From: Amycolatopsis iheyensis
Lineage (GTDB): Bacteria; Actinomycetota; Actinomycetes; Mycobacteriales; Pseudonocardiaceae
Direction: 5' to 3'
Length of the DNA stretch: 64,000 nt
Assembly (NCBI RefSeq): GCF_024703995.1
Contig: NZ_JAMXQV010000020.1
Location: 62,001 to 126,000 of the forward strand
The notes beneath the pieces were generated by a model. That model was not told the origin of the DNA and searched no databases. It saw only the letters and a list, made by a program, of their open reading frames with translations. Of this stretch, positions 36,501 through 45,494 are shown piece by piece. Both the position numbers and the translations under genes were made by a program. Each line of letters begins with the position of its first letter. The first letter of the stretch is position 1.

Positions 36501-38056
36501 TGACCGCAGCCACCGAAGAGGACGTCGCCATGACGACCGCACCGGTGCTCGAGGTGACCGGGGTGACCAAGCGGTTCCCCGGCACCCTCGCGCTCGACGA
36601 CGTCAGCTTCGCGCTGCGGCCCGGTGAAGTGCACGCGCTGGTCGGGGAGAACGGCGCCGGGAAGTCCACCCTCATCAAGGTGCTCACCGGCGTCTACCAG
36701 CCGGACGAGGGCGAGGTGCGCCACCTCGGCGCGCCCGTCACGTTCAAGCAGCCGATCGACGCGCAGCGGGCCGGGATCTCCACGATCTACCAGGAGGTCA
36801 ACCTCGTCCCGCTGATGAGCATCGCCGGCAACGTCTTCCTCGGCCGCGAGCCGCGCACCAAGGCGGGGCTGGTCGACTGGTCCAGGATGTACGCCGACGC
36901 CCGCGAGCTGCTCAAGGGCTACGGCATCGACGACGACGTCAAGCGCCCGCTGCACACGCTCGCCGTCGGCGCCCAGCAGATGGTCGCGCTCGCCCGCGCG
37001 GTCTCGACCGACGCCAAGGTCGTCATCATGGACGAACCGACGTCGTCGCTCGAGCCGCGCGAGGTCGAGACGCTCTTCGAGGTGCTGAACCGCCTGCACG
37101 GCGAGGGCATCGCGATCATCTACGTCAGCCACCGCATGGACGAGCTGTACCGGGTCTGCCAGAGCGTCACCGTGCTGCGCGACGGCCGGGTCGTCCACAG
37201 TGGACCGTTGAAGGACCTGCCGCGCATCGAGCTGGTGTCGAAGATGCTCGGCCGGGAAATCAAGCAGATCCGCGAAGACGGCGTCACGGCGTTCGGCGAG
37301 GAACACGACGTCGAACGCGAGCCGCTGCTCAAGGCCGAAGGCCTGTCCGGCATGCGGCGGCTGCACGACGTCTCGGTGAGCATCCGGCCGGGCGAGGTCG
37401 TCGGCCTCGCCGGACTGCTCGGCTCCGGCCGCAGCGAGACCGCGCGGGCCATCGTCGGGGCCTTCCCGCTCGACGGCGGATCCGTGCTGCTGGCCGGGAA
37501 ACCGCTCAAGAAGGGCAAGATCGCCCAAGCCATGCGGGCCGGGATCGCGTTGCTGGCCGAAGACCGCAAGACCGACGGGATCATCCCGAACCTGTCGGTC
37601 CGCGAGAACATCGTGCTGGCCGCGCTGCCGACGCTCTCGCCGTTCGGCCTGGTCAGCAAGGCCAAGCAGGACAAGGTCGTCAAGATCTTCATGGAACGCC
37701 TGCGGATCAAGGCGTCCAGCCCGGAACAGAAGGTGTCCGAGCTGTCCGGCGGCAACCAGCAGAAGGTGCTGCTCGCCCGCTGGCTCGCCACCGGCCCGAA
37801 GATCCTGCTGCTCGACGAGCCCACGCGCGGCATCGACGTCGGCGCCAAGGCCGAAGTGCAGGCGCTGATCGACGAGCTCGCGCAGGAAGGGCTCGGCGTG
37901 CTGCTCATCTCGTCCGAGCTGGAGGAGCTGATCGACGGTTCCGACCGCGTGGTCGTGCTGCGCGACGGCTCGGTCGTCGGCGAGCTGACCGGCGACAACA
38001 TCACCGAGGAGAACGTCCTGACCGCGATCGCAGCTGAGGGTGACAACGATGTCTAG
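36500..38056 (+). CDS. sugar ABC transporter ATP-binding protein (YtfR/RbsA-like, two ABC domains)
   Basis: A 518-residue fused double ATPase. Domain 1 has Walker A GENGAGKST near residue 51, a signature in the variant LAVGAQQMVALARA, and MDEPTSSL. Domain 2 has the degenerate Walker A GLLGSGRSE (Arg for Lys), LSGGNQQKVLLARW and LDEPTRGIDVGAKAE, all standard for RbsA/YtfR. The ATG at 36500 overlaps the previous stop by 1 bp (TGATG); a second ATG at 36530, behind GAGGA, is a credible alternative. Its end overlaps the permease start by 8 bp. Confidence 0.95.
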   Translation: MTAATEEDVAMTTAPVLEVTGVTKRFPGTLALDDVSFALRPGEVHALVGENGAGKSTLIKVLTGVYQPDEGEVRHLGAPVTFKQPIDAQRAGISTIYQEVNLVPLMSIAGNVFLGREPRTKAGLVDWSRMYADARELLKGYGIDDDVKRPLHTLAVGAQQMVALARAVSTDAKVVIMDEPTSSLEPREVETLFEVLNRLHGEGIAIIYVSHRMDELYRVCQSVTVLRDGRVVHSGPLKDLPRIELVSKMLGREIKQIREDGVTAFGEEHDVEREPLLKAEGLSGMRRLHDVSVSIRPGEVVGLAGLLGSGRSETARAIVGAFPLDGGSVLLAGKPLKKGKIAQAMRAGIALLAEDRKTDGIIPNLSVRENIVLAALPTLSPFGLVSKAKQDKVVKIFMERLRIKASSPEQKVSELSGGNQQKVLLARWLATGPKILLLDEPTRGIDVGAKAEVQALIDELAQEGLGVLLISSELEELIDGSDRVVVLRDGSVVGELTGDNITEENVLTAIAAEGDNDV

Positions 38057-39005
38057 CGTCACCTTGACGAGAGACCGCGCGAAAGTCACCGCGTGGCTGC
38101 AGAACTACGGCGTCTACCTGGCCGTCGTCGTGCTGCTGCTGTTCAACATCGTGTTCACCGAGAACTTCCTGTCCGCGGCCAACTTCCGCACGCAGCTGGT
38201 GCAGGCGGCGCCGGTCTGCATCGTCGCGCTCGGCATGGCGCTGGTGATCGGCACCGAGGGCATCGACCTGTCGGTCGGCTCGGTGATGGCGATCGCCGCC
38301 GCGCTCATCCCGCTCTACCTCGGCGCCGGCCCGCTGATGGCGGTCATCGTCGCCGTCATCGCCGGGATCGTGTCCGGCCTGTTCAGCGGGTACCTGGTGG
38401 CGTACCTGGGCATCCAGCCGATCATCGCGACCCTCGCCCTGCTGGTCGGCGGGCGCGGGCTCGCGCTCGTCATCGCCAACGGCCAGCTCGTCCAGCTGCA
38501 CAACCAGGACTTCCTGGAGCTGGGCACCGGCGACTTCCTGGGCATCCCGATCATGGTCATCGTCGCGGGTGTGCTCGCGGTGCTGGCCGGGCTGGTCGTC
38601 CAGCGCACGACGTTCGGCCGGCACCTGGTCGCCGTCGGCGGCAACCGCACGGCCAGCACCCTGGCCGGGCTGCCGGTGAAACGCGTGCTCATCAGCGTCT
38701 ACGTCATCTCCGGCGCACTGGCCGCGGTGGCCGGCGTGCTGGCGACGTCACGGCTGGGCGCCAGCGACCCGAGCGACGTCGGCCTGCTCATGGAGCTGTC
38801 CGCGATCACCGCGGTCGTCGTCGGCGGCACGCCGCTGACCGGCGGCCGGGTCCGGGTGCTCGGCACCGTGTTCGGCGCGCTGCTCATGCAGCTCGTCCAG
38901 GCCACCCTGATCAAGCACAACCTGCCGGACTCGACCGCGCAGATGGTCCAGGCGGCCATCATCGTCGTCGCGGTCTACGTCGCACGCGAGCGGAGCAGCA
39001 AATGA
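38049..39005 (+). CDS. sugar ABC transporter permease (YtfT-like, RbsC family)
   Basis: A 318-residue permease of the BPD_transp_2 family. Hydrophobic helices are seen throughout; the RbsC signature is GMALVIGTEGIDLSVGSVMAI, with the repeat features GYLVAYLGIQPIIATLALLV and the terminal AAIIVVAVYVARERS. The ATG at 38049 is chosen because GAGGG lies 8 nt upstream; a GTG at 38040 is possible. It overlaps the ATPase gene by 8 bp and the next permease by 4 bp. It probably forms a heterodimer with the following permease. Confidence 0.94.
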   Translation: MSSVTLTRDRAKVTAWLQNYGVYLAVVVLLLFNIVFTENFLSAANFRTQLVQAAPVCIVALGMALVIGTEGIDLSVGSVMAIAAALIPLYLGAGPLMAVIVAVIAGIVSGLFSGYLVAYLGIQPIIATLALLVGGRGLALVIANGQLVQLHNQDFLELGTGDFLGIPIMVIVAGVLAVLAGLVVQRTTFGRHLVAVGGNRTASTLAGLPVKRVLISVYVISGALAAVAGVLATSRLGASDPSDVGLLMELSAITAVVVGGTPLTGGRVRVLGTVFGALLMQLVQATLIKHNLPDSTAQMVQAAIIVVAVYVARERSSK

Positions 39006-39976
39006 CCGCGACCCAGACCCAGGCCCGCAACGCGGCCTTCGCCGGGGTTCTGCAGCGCCAGGGCGCGGCCGTCGTCCTCGTGCTCGGCATCTTCGCCTCG
39101 TGGTTCGCCTTCCCGCACTTCGGTTCCCCGGACAACCTCCGCAACCTCGTGCTGCAGGGCTCGTTCCTCGCGGTGATCGCCCTCGGGATGACGTTCGTGA
39201 TCATCTCCGGTGGCATCGACCTCTCGGTCGGCTCGAACTACGCGCTCGGCGGCGTGCTCGCCGCATACGGCGCGCAGTACGGCTTCTTCGTCGCGATCCT
39301 GCTGCCGCTGGTGGTGTGTTCGCTGATCGGGCTGGTCAACGGCCTGCTCATCGCCCGCACCGGGATGGCGCCGTTCATCGTCACGCTGGCGACGCTGCTG
39401 TTCGCCCGAGGGCTCCTGCTGGCCCTGACGTCCGAAGGCTCGACGACGTACAAGGTCGAACCCGGCTCGGCGTTCCTCTGGCTGGGCCAGGGCACGATCT
39501 TCGGCGTCGGCGTGCCGGTGTACATCACGCTCGTCCTGTTCGCCCTCGGCGGGCTTCTGTTGCGCCGCACGCGGTTCGGGCAGTCGGTGTTCGCCATCGG
39601 CGGCGCCGAGCAGTCGGCGATGCTGATGGGGCTTCCGGTGGCCCGCACCAAGATCAGCCTCTACACGCTCAGCGGCGGGCTGGCCGGGTTCGCCGGGGTC
39701 CTCACCGCCGCGTACCTCCAGTCCGGCGTCACGGTCATCGGCGTCGGCACCGAACTGGACGCGATCTCGGTCGTCGTCATCGGCGGCACGCTGCTCACCG
39801 GCGGCGCCGGGACGATCATCGGCACCCTCGTCGGCGTGCTGCTGCGCACGCTGATCCAGAACGTCATCAACCAGATCGGCACCCTCGACTCCAACTACCA
39901 GACGGTGGTGAGCGGGGCCTTCCTGCTCGTCGTCGTGGTGATCCAGCGCCTGCTGGCGCGCTCCCGAACCCGCTGA
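39002..39976 (+). CDS. sugar ABC transporter permease (YjfF-like, RbsC family)
   Basis: A 324-residue second permease of the same family (GMTFVIISGGIDLSVGSNYAL, GLLIARTGMAPFIVTLATLL, and VVVIGGTLLTGGAGTIIGTL). The presence of two different RbsC-type permeases with one double ATPase and one binding protein is the hallmark of the YtfQRT-YjfF galactofuranose system. The ATG overlaps the previous stop (ATGA). The GH2 gene starts 31 nt later and is probably in the same transcript. Confidence 0.94.
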   Translation: MTATQTQARNAAFAGVLQRQGAAVVLVLGIFASWFAFPHFGSPDNLRNLVLQGSFLAVIALGMTFVIISGGIDLSVGSNYALGGVLAAYGAQYGFFVAILLPLVVCSLIGLVNGLLIARTGMAPFIVTLATLLFARGLLLALTSEGSTTYKVEPGSAFLWLGQGTIFGVGVPVYITLVLFALGGLLLRRTRFGQSVFAIGGAEQSAMLMGLPVARTKISLYTLSGGLAGFAGVLTAAYLQSGVTVIGVGTELDAISVVVIGGTLLTGGAGTIIGTLVGVLLRTLIQNVINQIGTLDSNYQTVVSGAFLLVVVVIQRLLARSRTR

Positions 39977-40007
39977 GCCCCAGTCCCCCCAACAGGAGGT
40001 CTCAACG

Positions 40008-42503
40008 ATGTTCCGTCCTGCCCGAAAAACCCGCAGATGGCTGACCGCCGCCGCGGCGTTCGCCGTCGCGGTCGCCGGCCTCGGCACCGTCCCGGCGGCG
40101 AGCGCCGCCGAAGGACCGCAGTGGCAACGGCTCACCCCACCGCTGTCGACGCCCTGGACCAAGGACGTCTCCCCCACCAACGCCCTGCCCGACTACCCCC
40201 GGCCACAGCTGACCCGCAACCAGTGGCAGAACCTCAACGGCGTCTGGGAGTTCGCGAAAGCGACCCCGGGTGAGGCCGCGCCGATCGGGAAGACGCTCGG
40301 CGAGCGGATCCTCGTGCCGTACCCGGTCGAGTCCGCGCTGTCCGGGATCATGCGTCACGAGACGAACATGTGGTACCGCCGCACGTTCGAGGTCCCGAAG
40401 AACTGGCAGATCGGCAAGGGGCAGCGGCTGCAGCTGCACTTCCAGGCCGTCGACTACGACGCGACGGTCATCGTCAACGGCAAGACCGTCGCCCGCCACA
40501 CCGGCGGTTACGACGCCTGGTCCGTCGACGTCACGGATGCGTTGACCACCAAGAAGACCCAGGAGATCGTCGTCGGGGTCGCCGACCCGAACGACCAGGG
40601 CGGGCAGCCGATCGGCAAGCAGCGCCAGCCCGGCGACGGCATCTTCTACACGCCGTCCTCCGGCATCTGGCAGACCGTCTGGATGGAGCCGGTCGCCACC
40701 GCGCACATCGACCGGCTCGACGTCACCCCCGACGTCGCGAGTGGGTCGGTCACGGTGAACGCCGTGGTCGGCGGGCCGGTCAAGCAGCGCGTCGAAGCCG
40801 TCGCCTACGACCACGGCCGCCCGGTCGGGCGCGTGTCCGGCGACGCGAACAAGCCGTTGAAGCTCAAGGTGGACCGGCCGCACCTGTGGTCGCCGGACGA
40901 CCCGTTCCTCTACGACCTGCGCGTCAAGCTGTCGGGCGGGGACGAGGTCGGCTCGTACTTCGGCATCCGGTCGATCAGCGTCGGCAAGACCGCCGACGGC
41001 AAGCAGCGGATGCTGCTCAACGGCAAGTTCGTCATGCAGGTCGGCCCCCTCGACCAGGGCTTCTGGCCGGACGGCATCTACACCGCGCCGACCGACGCGG
41101 CGCTGAAGTTCGACCTGCAGCAGGAGAAGGCGCTCGGCTTCAACATGGTGCGCAAGCACATCAAGGTCGAGCCGGACCGCTGGTACTACTACGCCGACAA
41201 GCTGGGCCTCATGGTCTGGCAGGACATGCCGGCGATGAAGGACGACATCGAGCCGTCCGCGGCTTCGCGCGTCAACTACGAGTCCGAGATGAAGCGGATG
41301 ATCGACCAGCACCGCAGCTTCCCGTCGATCGTCACGTGGGTGCCGTTCAACGAAGGCTGGGGCGACTACGAAGTCGGCCGCATCGCCGACGAGGTCAAGT
41401 CCTGGGACCCGTCCCGGCTGGTGAACGCCGAATCCGGAGTGAACTGCTGCCGCTCCGAACCGGACAGCGGCAAGGGTGACATCTACGACGACCACACCTA
41501 CACCGGGCCCGGCACGCCGATCCAGACCGGCACCCGCGCGGCGGTCGACGGCGAGTACGGCGGCCTCGGCCTCAAGGTCGACGGCCACCAGTTCGACCCG
41601 GCGGGCAGCTTCGCCTACGAGATGGAGCCCGACAGCGCGACGCTGACCCGGCGCTACGGCGAGCTTCAGCAGCGCCTGCTGCTGGTCGCCCAGCGGTGCG
41701 GTGTTTCGGCGGGTGTCTACACGCAGACCACCGACGTCGAGAAGGAGGTCAACGGCTTCTTCACCTACGACCGGCAGGTGAAGAAGATGGACTTCGCGGC
41801 GGTCCGCGCGGCGAATCTCGCGGTGATCAAGGGCGCGACGGGTGCGCCCGTTTCCGGGCCTTCGGTGCCCCAGGGCACGCCGGGCATCGACGGCATCGCG
41901 GCCTACGGGTTCGACGAGAACACCGGCACCACGGCCGCGGACAGCGTCGGCGACCACGACGCCACGCTCGTCGGCGGCGCGTCCTGGACCGAAGGCAAGA
42001 GCGGTTCGGCCTTGGCGGTCAACGGTTCCGGCCAGTTCGCCGACACGGGTGCCGCGCTGGTGAACACCGCAGGCAGCTACAGCGCGGCGGCGTGGGTGAA
42101 GTTCAACGCCGTGGGTGACGGCTTCCAGACCGTGGTCAGCCAGGACGGCGACAGCAACAGCGCGTTCTTCCTGCAGTACTCCGGTCAGGACCACCGGCTG
42201 GCGATGAGCTTCGTCGGCACGCGGGCCCTGGCGCCCACCGCGCCGGAGCCGAACCACTGGTACCACGTGGTCGGCGTCCGCGACGCGGCCGCGGGCACGC
42301 TCAAGCTGTACGTCGACGGCCAGCTGGCGTCGACGAAGAGCGTCTGCCTCGGTGACGCTTCGACGGGTCACACGGTGATCGGCCGCGGCAAGTACGGCGG
42401 CAACCCGGTGGACTTCCTCAACGGGGCGGTCGACCAGGTGCACGTCTACGACCGGGCGCTGACCGACGCGGACGTGAGCGCGTTGTACTCCAGCGGCAAG
42501 TAG
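40008..42503 (+). CDS. secreted GH2 glycosidase (beta-galactosidase/galactofuranosidase-like) with LamG domain
   Basis: An 831-residue exported enzyme. Residues 1-34 form a signal peptide. The GH2 sugar-binding, immunoglobulin-like and TIM-barrel domains cover about 60-600, with the acid/base Glu449 in PFNEGWGDYE and the likely nucleophile Glu516 in VDGEYGGLG. A C-terminal LamG/concanavalin-type domain (about 625-831; AYGFDENTGTTAADS to QVHVYDRALTDADVSALY) follows. Some Streptomyces beta-D-galactofuranosidases belong to GH2, which fits the neighbouring galactofuranose-type importer; beta-galactosidase remains possible. The ATG at 40008 is behind AGGAGGT. It is the last gene of the LacI-controlled operon. 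Confidence 0.92.
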   Translation: MFRPARKTRRWLTAAAAFAVAVAGLGTVPAASAAEGPQWQRLTPPLSTPWTKDVSPTNALPDYPRPQLTRNQWQNLNGVWEFAKATPGEAAPIGKTLGERILVPYPVESALSGIMRHETNMWYRRTFEVPKNWQIGKGQRLQLHFQAVDYDATVIVNGKTVARHTGGYDAWSVDVTDALTTKKTQEIVVGVADPNDQGGQPIGKQRQPGDGIFYTPSSGIWQTVWMEPVATAHIDRLDVTPDVASGSVTVNAVVGGPVKQRVEAVAYDHGRPVGRVSGDANKPLKLKVDRPHLWSPDDPFLYDLRVKLSGGDEVGSYFGIRSISVGKTADGKQRMLLNGKFVMQVGPLDQGFWPDGIYTAPTDAALKFDLQQEKALGFNMVRKHIKVEPDRWYYYADKLGLMVWQDMPAMKDDIEPSAASRVNYESEMKRMIDQHRSFPSIVTWVPFNEGWGDYEVGRIADEVKSWDPSRLVNAESGVNCCRSEPDSGKGDIYDDHTYTGPGTPIQTGTRAAVDGEYGGLGLKVDGHQFDPAGSFAYEMEPDSATLTRRYGELQQRLLLVAQRCGVSAGVYTQTTDVEKEVNGFFTYDRQVKKMDFAAVRAANLAVIKGATGAPVSGPSVPQGTPGIDGIAAYGFDENTGTTAADSVGDHDATLVGGASWTEGKSGSALAVNGSGQFADTGAALVNTAGSYSAAAWVKFNAVGDGFQTVVSQDGDSNSAFFLQYSGQDHRLAMSFVGTRALAPTAPEPNHWYHVVGVRDAAAGTLKLYVDGQLASTKSVCLGDASTGHTVIGRGKYGGNPVDFLNGAVDQVHVYDRALTDADVSALYSSGK

Positions 42504-42533
42504 GGCAACCGGAAAGGCTCTTGGCGCGTGTTC

Positions 42534-42565
42534 GGCCCGGGGATCGCGATCGCGGTCCCCGGGCC
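42534..42565 (+). terminator. terminator after the GH2 gene
   Basis: A perfect 10-bp inverted repeat GGCCCGGGGA/TCCCCGGGCC around a loop that itself contains the palindrome CGCGATCGCG, 30 nt behind the GH2 stop and just before the next secreted protein gene. It probably ends the galactofuranose-type operon. Confidence 0.72.
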
Positions 42566-42589
42566 ACACGTTTCCAGGGGGTGAGCCTT

Positions 42590-44977
42590 TTGGGCTCTCG
42601 AAGATCGTTCCTGCCCGCCAGAGCGGGCGTCCTCACACTCGTCACGGCGCTGGTCGCGACCGGCACCGCGGTGCTCACCGCGGCCCCGGCCTCGGCGCAG
42701 ACGATCACCGAGACCGCGGCCTCGTCGTGGGCCTACGTCGACTCGGCGGCGCCGAAGGCGAGTTTCGTCAACCAGGCCGGGGACGCGCCGGTCGGCGCGC
42801 ACACCTACGCCGGCGGCAAGAACCACGTGTTCAAGTCCTACGTCACCTTCGACATCTCCGCGTTGAAGGGCAACCCGCTCGAGCGGGCGTACGTGAGCAC
42901 CGGCGAAACGGCCGTCACCGACTGCTCCCACCCGCGCTCGACCGAGGTCTGGCTGACAGAGCCCGCGAAGAAGCCGACCTGGAACACCCAGCCGGCGGAG
43001 CTCGTCAAGGCCACCGGCCCGTACATCGACTCCTCCTGCCCGTCGCGGCAGATCACCTGGACGGTCACCGCGGCGGTCAAGGCCGCGGTCGAAGCCGGCC
43101 GCACCACGGCGACGTTCGTCCTGCGGCTGCCCGACGACCAGCTGAACGACCCGTCGTTCGGCCGTGAGTACAGCCCGAAGGCCGTGCTCGGGCTGACCTT
43201 CGACAAGGTGCCGGCCAAGCCGTCCGCGCTGAGCGTCAACTACCAGGCGTGCACGGCGAAGCCCCTCGTGGTCTCGCGCCAAGCGCACCTGAGCGCTTCG
43301 GTGCCCGACGGTGACGACACCCTCTACCAGGGGGAGTTCGCGTTCTGGCCGGACGGCGCGCCGGACCAGCGCAAGACCGTCGGGGCCATGGGCGCCAGCG
43401 GGGCCGACCAGATCTGGACCGACGTCGACACGCTCATCACCGAAGGCGTCACCTACGTTTGGCAGGTGCGGGGCAAGGACTACGAAGGCAACTTCGGTCC
43501 GTGGAGCGGGACCTGCAAGTTCACCACGGACTTCACCCCGCCGGCGGCGGCCCCGGTGATCACTTCGCCGGACTACACCTACGACTACCCGGGCACCGGC
43601 GGCACCGGCGTGCCGGGCACGTTCGTCTTCGACGCCAAGGGCGACAAGGACGTCGTCGGCTTCCGGTGGGACGGCGGGTACGTCGCCGCCGACCGCAAGG
43701 GCGGCAAGGCGACCGTCCGCTACGCACCCAAGAGCAGCGGGCCGGTCAGCATCGGGGCGGTCTCCGTCGACGCGGCGGGCAACCAGTCACCCTCGGCCGA
43801 CTACCGGTTCTGGGTGGCCTCCAACGAGCCCGGGGTCACCTGCGCGCCGTTCGACGACTTCGTCGGCGTGGCCCGGACGTGCACGTTCACCCCGGTCGGC
43901 AGCACTCCGGTCACGGCGTACGTGTACCACCTGGGTCAGCAGTCCGAAGAGACCGTGGCGGCCGGCCCGGACGGGACGGCGACCGTGCAGGTCTACCCGA
44001 CCGACCCGCAGCTGACCTACCTCCAGCTGTCCGTGCGGGCGCGGCTCGCCAGCGGCTACCTGACGTCGGAGAGCAGCGAAACCGTCATCAGCGAGCCCGG
44101 CGAGCCGGAGGTCGAGTCGCTGACCGCGAACCCGACCCAGGGCCTGCCCGCGCAGTTCCGGGCGCACGCCGTGCTGCCCGGGTCGGTCTCGTTCACCTAC
44201 CACTGGAACGACGGCGAAATGCTCACCGTGCCGCTCGAAGCCGACGGCACCGCGACCGTCACGGTGACGCCGACGACATCGTTTTCGGGCTCGCTCTACG
44301 GCTACACCACCACCGCTTCGGGGCAGAACTCCGGCTGGGGTGGGGTGAACGTCTCGGTCGCCTCGAACAAACCGCACGTGACGAGCGCGGAGTACCCGGA
44401 GGGCGGCGGCGCGACCGGGGCCGTCGGTGTCCCGGGCACGTTCGTGTTCTCCTCGCCCGTGCCGGGCGCGGTCAGCTACACGTACGACTTCGACGACGGT
44501 CCCTCGGGGACGGTGGCCGCGGGGCCGGACGGCACCGCGAGCGTCGTCTTCGCGCCGACGGTGCCGTACATCAACGGCGTCTGGGTGACCACGAAGTTCG
44601 CCGACGGCTCGGTGTCCGAGCTGGGTGGCTACACGTTCTACGTCAGCTACTCGGCGCCGCGGTTCGAGTGTGACGCCACCGGCTGGTCGGTGTCGCCCGG
44701 GCAGCACATCCAGTGCACCCTGACCCCGGTGCAGGCGAACCTCGCGTCCTACGGGTACGCGCTGGGCTCGGGTCCGGAGACGACCGTGGCCCCGGGCCCG
44801 GACGGCACGGCGACGATCGGCTTCGACGTGCCGGCCGACCAGCCGAGCGGTTCGTACCTGCAGCTGCGGCTGTGGAGCACGAACACGGCGGGCACCCGGA
44901 CGGAGGAGACCGGGACCAGCTTCTACGTCTACGTGAACACCGGTTCGTCGGCCCGGGGAACCTCGCTGGCGATCTGA
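42590..44977 (+). CDS. secreted multi-domain protein with N-terminal DNRLRE-like domain and Ig/Fn3-like repeats
   Basis: An exported protein of about 795 residues. Residues 1-36 form a signal peptide (GSRRSFLPARAG, hydrophobic core, APASAQ). Residues about 37-210 look like a DNRLRE/CBM96-like jelly-roll (SSWAYVDSAAPKASFVNQAG, FDISALKG, PTWNTQPAELV). The rest is five or so beta-sandwich repeats, several ending in GPDGTA(S/T)V(V/Q) motifs with VPGTFVF repeated. No catalytic domain is recognised; adhesion to or binding of polysaccharide is likely. TTG at 42590 is chosen because AGGGGGTGA precedes it; GTG at 42581 is the alternative. The first helix-forming residues are the same in both. Confidence 0.83.
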   Translation: MGSRRSFLPARAGVLTLVTALVATGTAVLTAAPASAQTITETAASSWAYVDSAAPKASFVNQAGDAPVGAHTYAGGKNHVFKSYVTFDISALKGNPLERAYVSTGETAVTDCSHPRSTEVWLTEPAKKPTWNTQPAELVKATGPYIDSSCPSRQITWTVTAAVKAAVEAGRTTATFVLRLPDDQLNDPSFGREYSPKAVLGLTFDKVPAKPSALSVNYQACTAKPLVVSRQAHLSASVPDGDDTLYQGEFAFWPDGAPDQRKTVGAMGASGADQIWTDVDTLITEGVTYVWQVRGKDYEGNFGPWSGTCKFTTDFTPPAAAPVITSPDYTYDYPGTGGTGVPGTFVFDAKGDKDVVGFRWDGGYVAADRKGGKATVRYAPKSSGPVSIGAVSVDAAGNQSPSADYRFWVASNEPGVTCAPFDDFVGVARTCTFTPVGSTPVTAYVYHLGQQSEETVAAGPDGTATVQVYPTDPQLTYLQLSVRARLASGYLTSESSETVISEPGEPEVESLTANPTQGLPAQFRAHAVLPGSVSFTYHWNDGEMLTVPLEADGTATVTVTPTTSFSGSLYGYTTTASGQNSGWGGVNVSVASNKPHVTSAEYPEGGGATGAVGVPGTFVFSSPVPGAVSYTYDFDDGPSGTVAAGPDGTASVVFAPTVPYINGVWVTTKFADGSVSELGGYTFYVSYSAPRFECDATGWSVSPGQHIQCTLTPVQANLASYGYALGSGPETTVAPGPDGTATIGFDVPADQPSGSYLQLRLWSTNTAGTRTEETGTSFYVYVNTGSSARGTSLAI

Positions 44978-44986
44978 TACCCGGCG

Positions 44987-45022
44987 ACCGTGACGGCCAC
45001 CGGACGTGGTGGCCGTCACGGT
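44987..45022 (+). terminator. terminator of the secreted repeat protein gene
   Basis: A perfect 15-bp stem ACCGTGACGGCCACC / GGTGGCCGTCACGGT with a 6-nt loop, 9 nt behind the stop codon. It separates the secreted gene from the carboxymuconolactone decarboxylase promoter. Confidence 0.85.
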
Positions 45023-45026
45023 TGTC

Positions 45027-45042
45027 CTGGAGTGCGCTCCAG
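45027..45042 (+). promoter_or_regulatory. MerR-type operator/promoter of the CMD-family gene
   Basis: CTGGAG-TGCG-CTCCAG is a perfect inverted repeat, preceded by TTGTCC and followed by CCCCTAAC, which fits the long-spacer promoters activated by MerR-family proteins in actinomycetes. It begins directly after the preceding terminator and lies 48 bp before the CMD ATG. No merR gene is in the neighbourhood. Confidence 0.6.
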
Positions 45043-45089
45043 CCCCTAACGTCGGTTTCGGCAAGACGAACTGGGGAAAGGAACCCGAC

Positions 45090-45485
45090 ATGACCGACGA
45101 GCGCTTCGAACTCGGCCTGAAGACCCTCACCGCCATCGACGGCGACAGCGGGCAGCGCGTGCTCGACAACCTCGCCGACGTCTCCCCCGCGCTGGCCGAG
45201 GCCGTCGTCTCGTGGGGCTTCGGCGAGATCTACGCCAGGCCCGGGCTGGCGCCCCGCGACCGGCAGCTGGTCACCCTCGGCATGCTCACCGCGCTCGGCG
45301 GGTGCGAGCCGCAGCTGGAGGTGCACGTCAACGCGTCGCTCAACGTCGGGCTCACCCCGGCGGAGATCGTCGAAGCGCTCCTGCACTCGGCCGTCTACTG
45401 TGGATTCCCGAAGGCGCTGAACGCGACCTTCACGGCGAAGAAGGTCTTCGGCGAGCGGGGACTGCTGCCGGTGACCGCGGACTGA
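45090..45485 (+). CDS. carboxymuconolactone decarboxylase family protein
   Basis: A 131-residue all-helical protein of the CMD/AhpD-like family. It has the pattern YARPGLAPRDRQLVTLGMLTALGGCEPQLEVHVNASLNVG and HSAVYCGFPKALNA typical of 4-carboxymuconolactone-decarboxylase-like proteins; the CxxC of AhpD peroxidases is absent, with isolated Cys near positions 72 and 104. Such stand-alone members are usually of unknown substrate. The ATG at 45090 is behind GGAAAGGA. The MerR-type promoter upstream suggests induction by a small molecule or redox stress. Confidence 0.93.
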   Translation: MTDERFELGLKTLTAIDGDSGQRVLDNLADVSPALAEAVVSWGFGEIYARPGLAPRDRQLVTLGMLTALGGCEPQLEVHVNASLNVGLTPAEIVEALLHSAVYCGFPKALNATFTAKKVFGERGLLPVTAD

Positions 45486-45494
45486 GGTGGGCTC

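Noticed and set aside
40002..42569. Very long open frames antisense to real genes (for example opposite the GH2 gene, and 51823-55401 minus opposite parE)
   Set aside because: Their predicted proteins are low-complexity, Arg/Asp/Val-rich, with no recognisable domain; they result from high GC and lie opposite genes with clear families.
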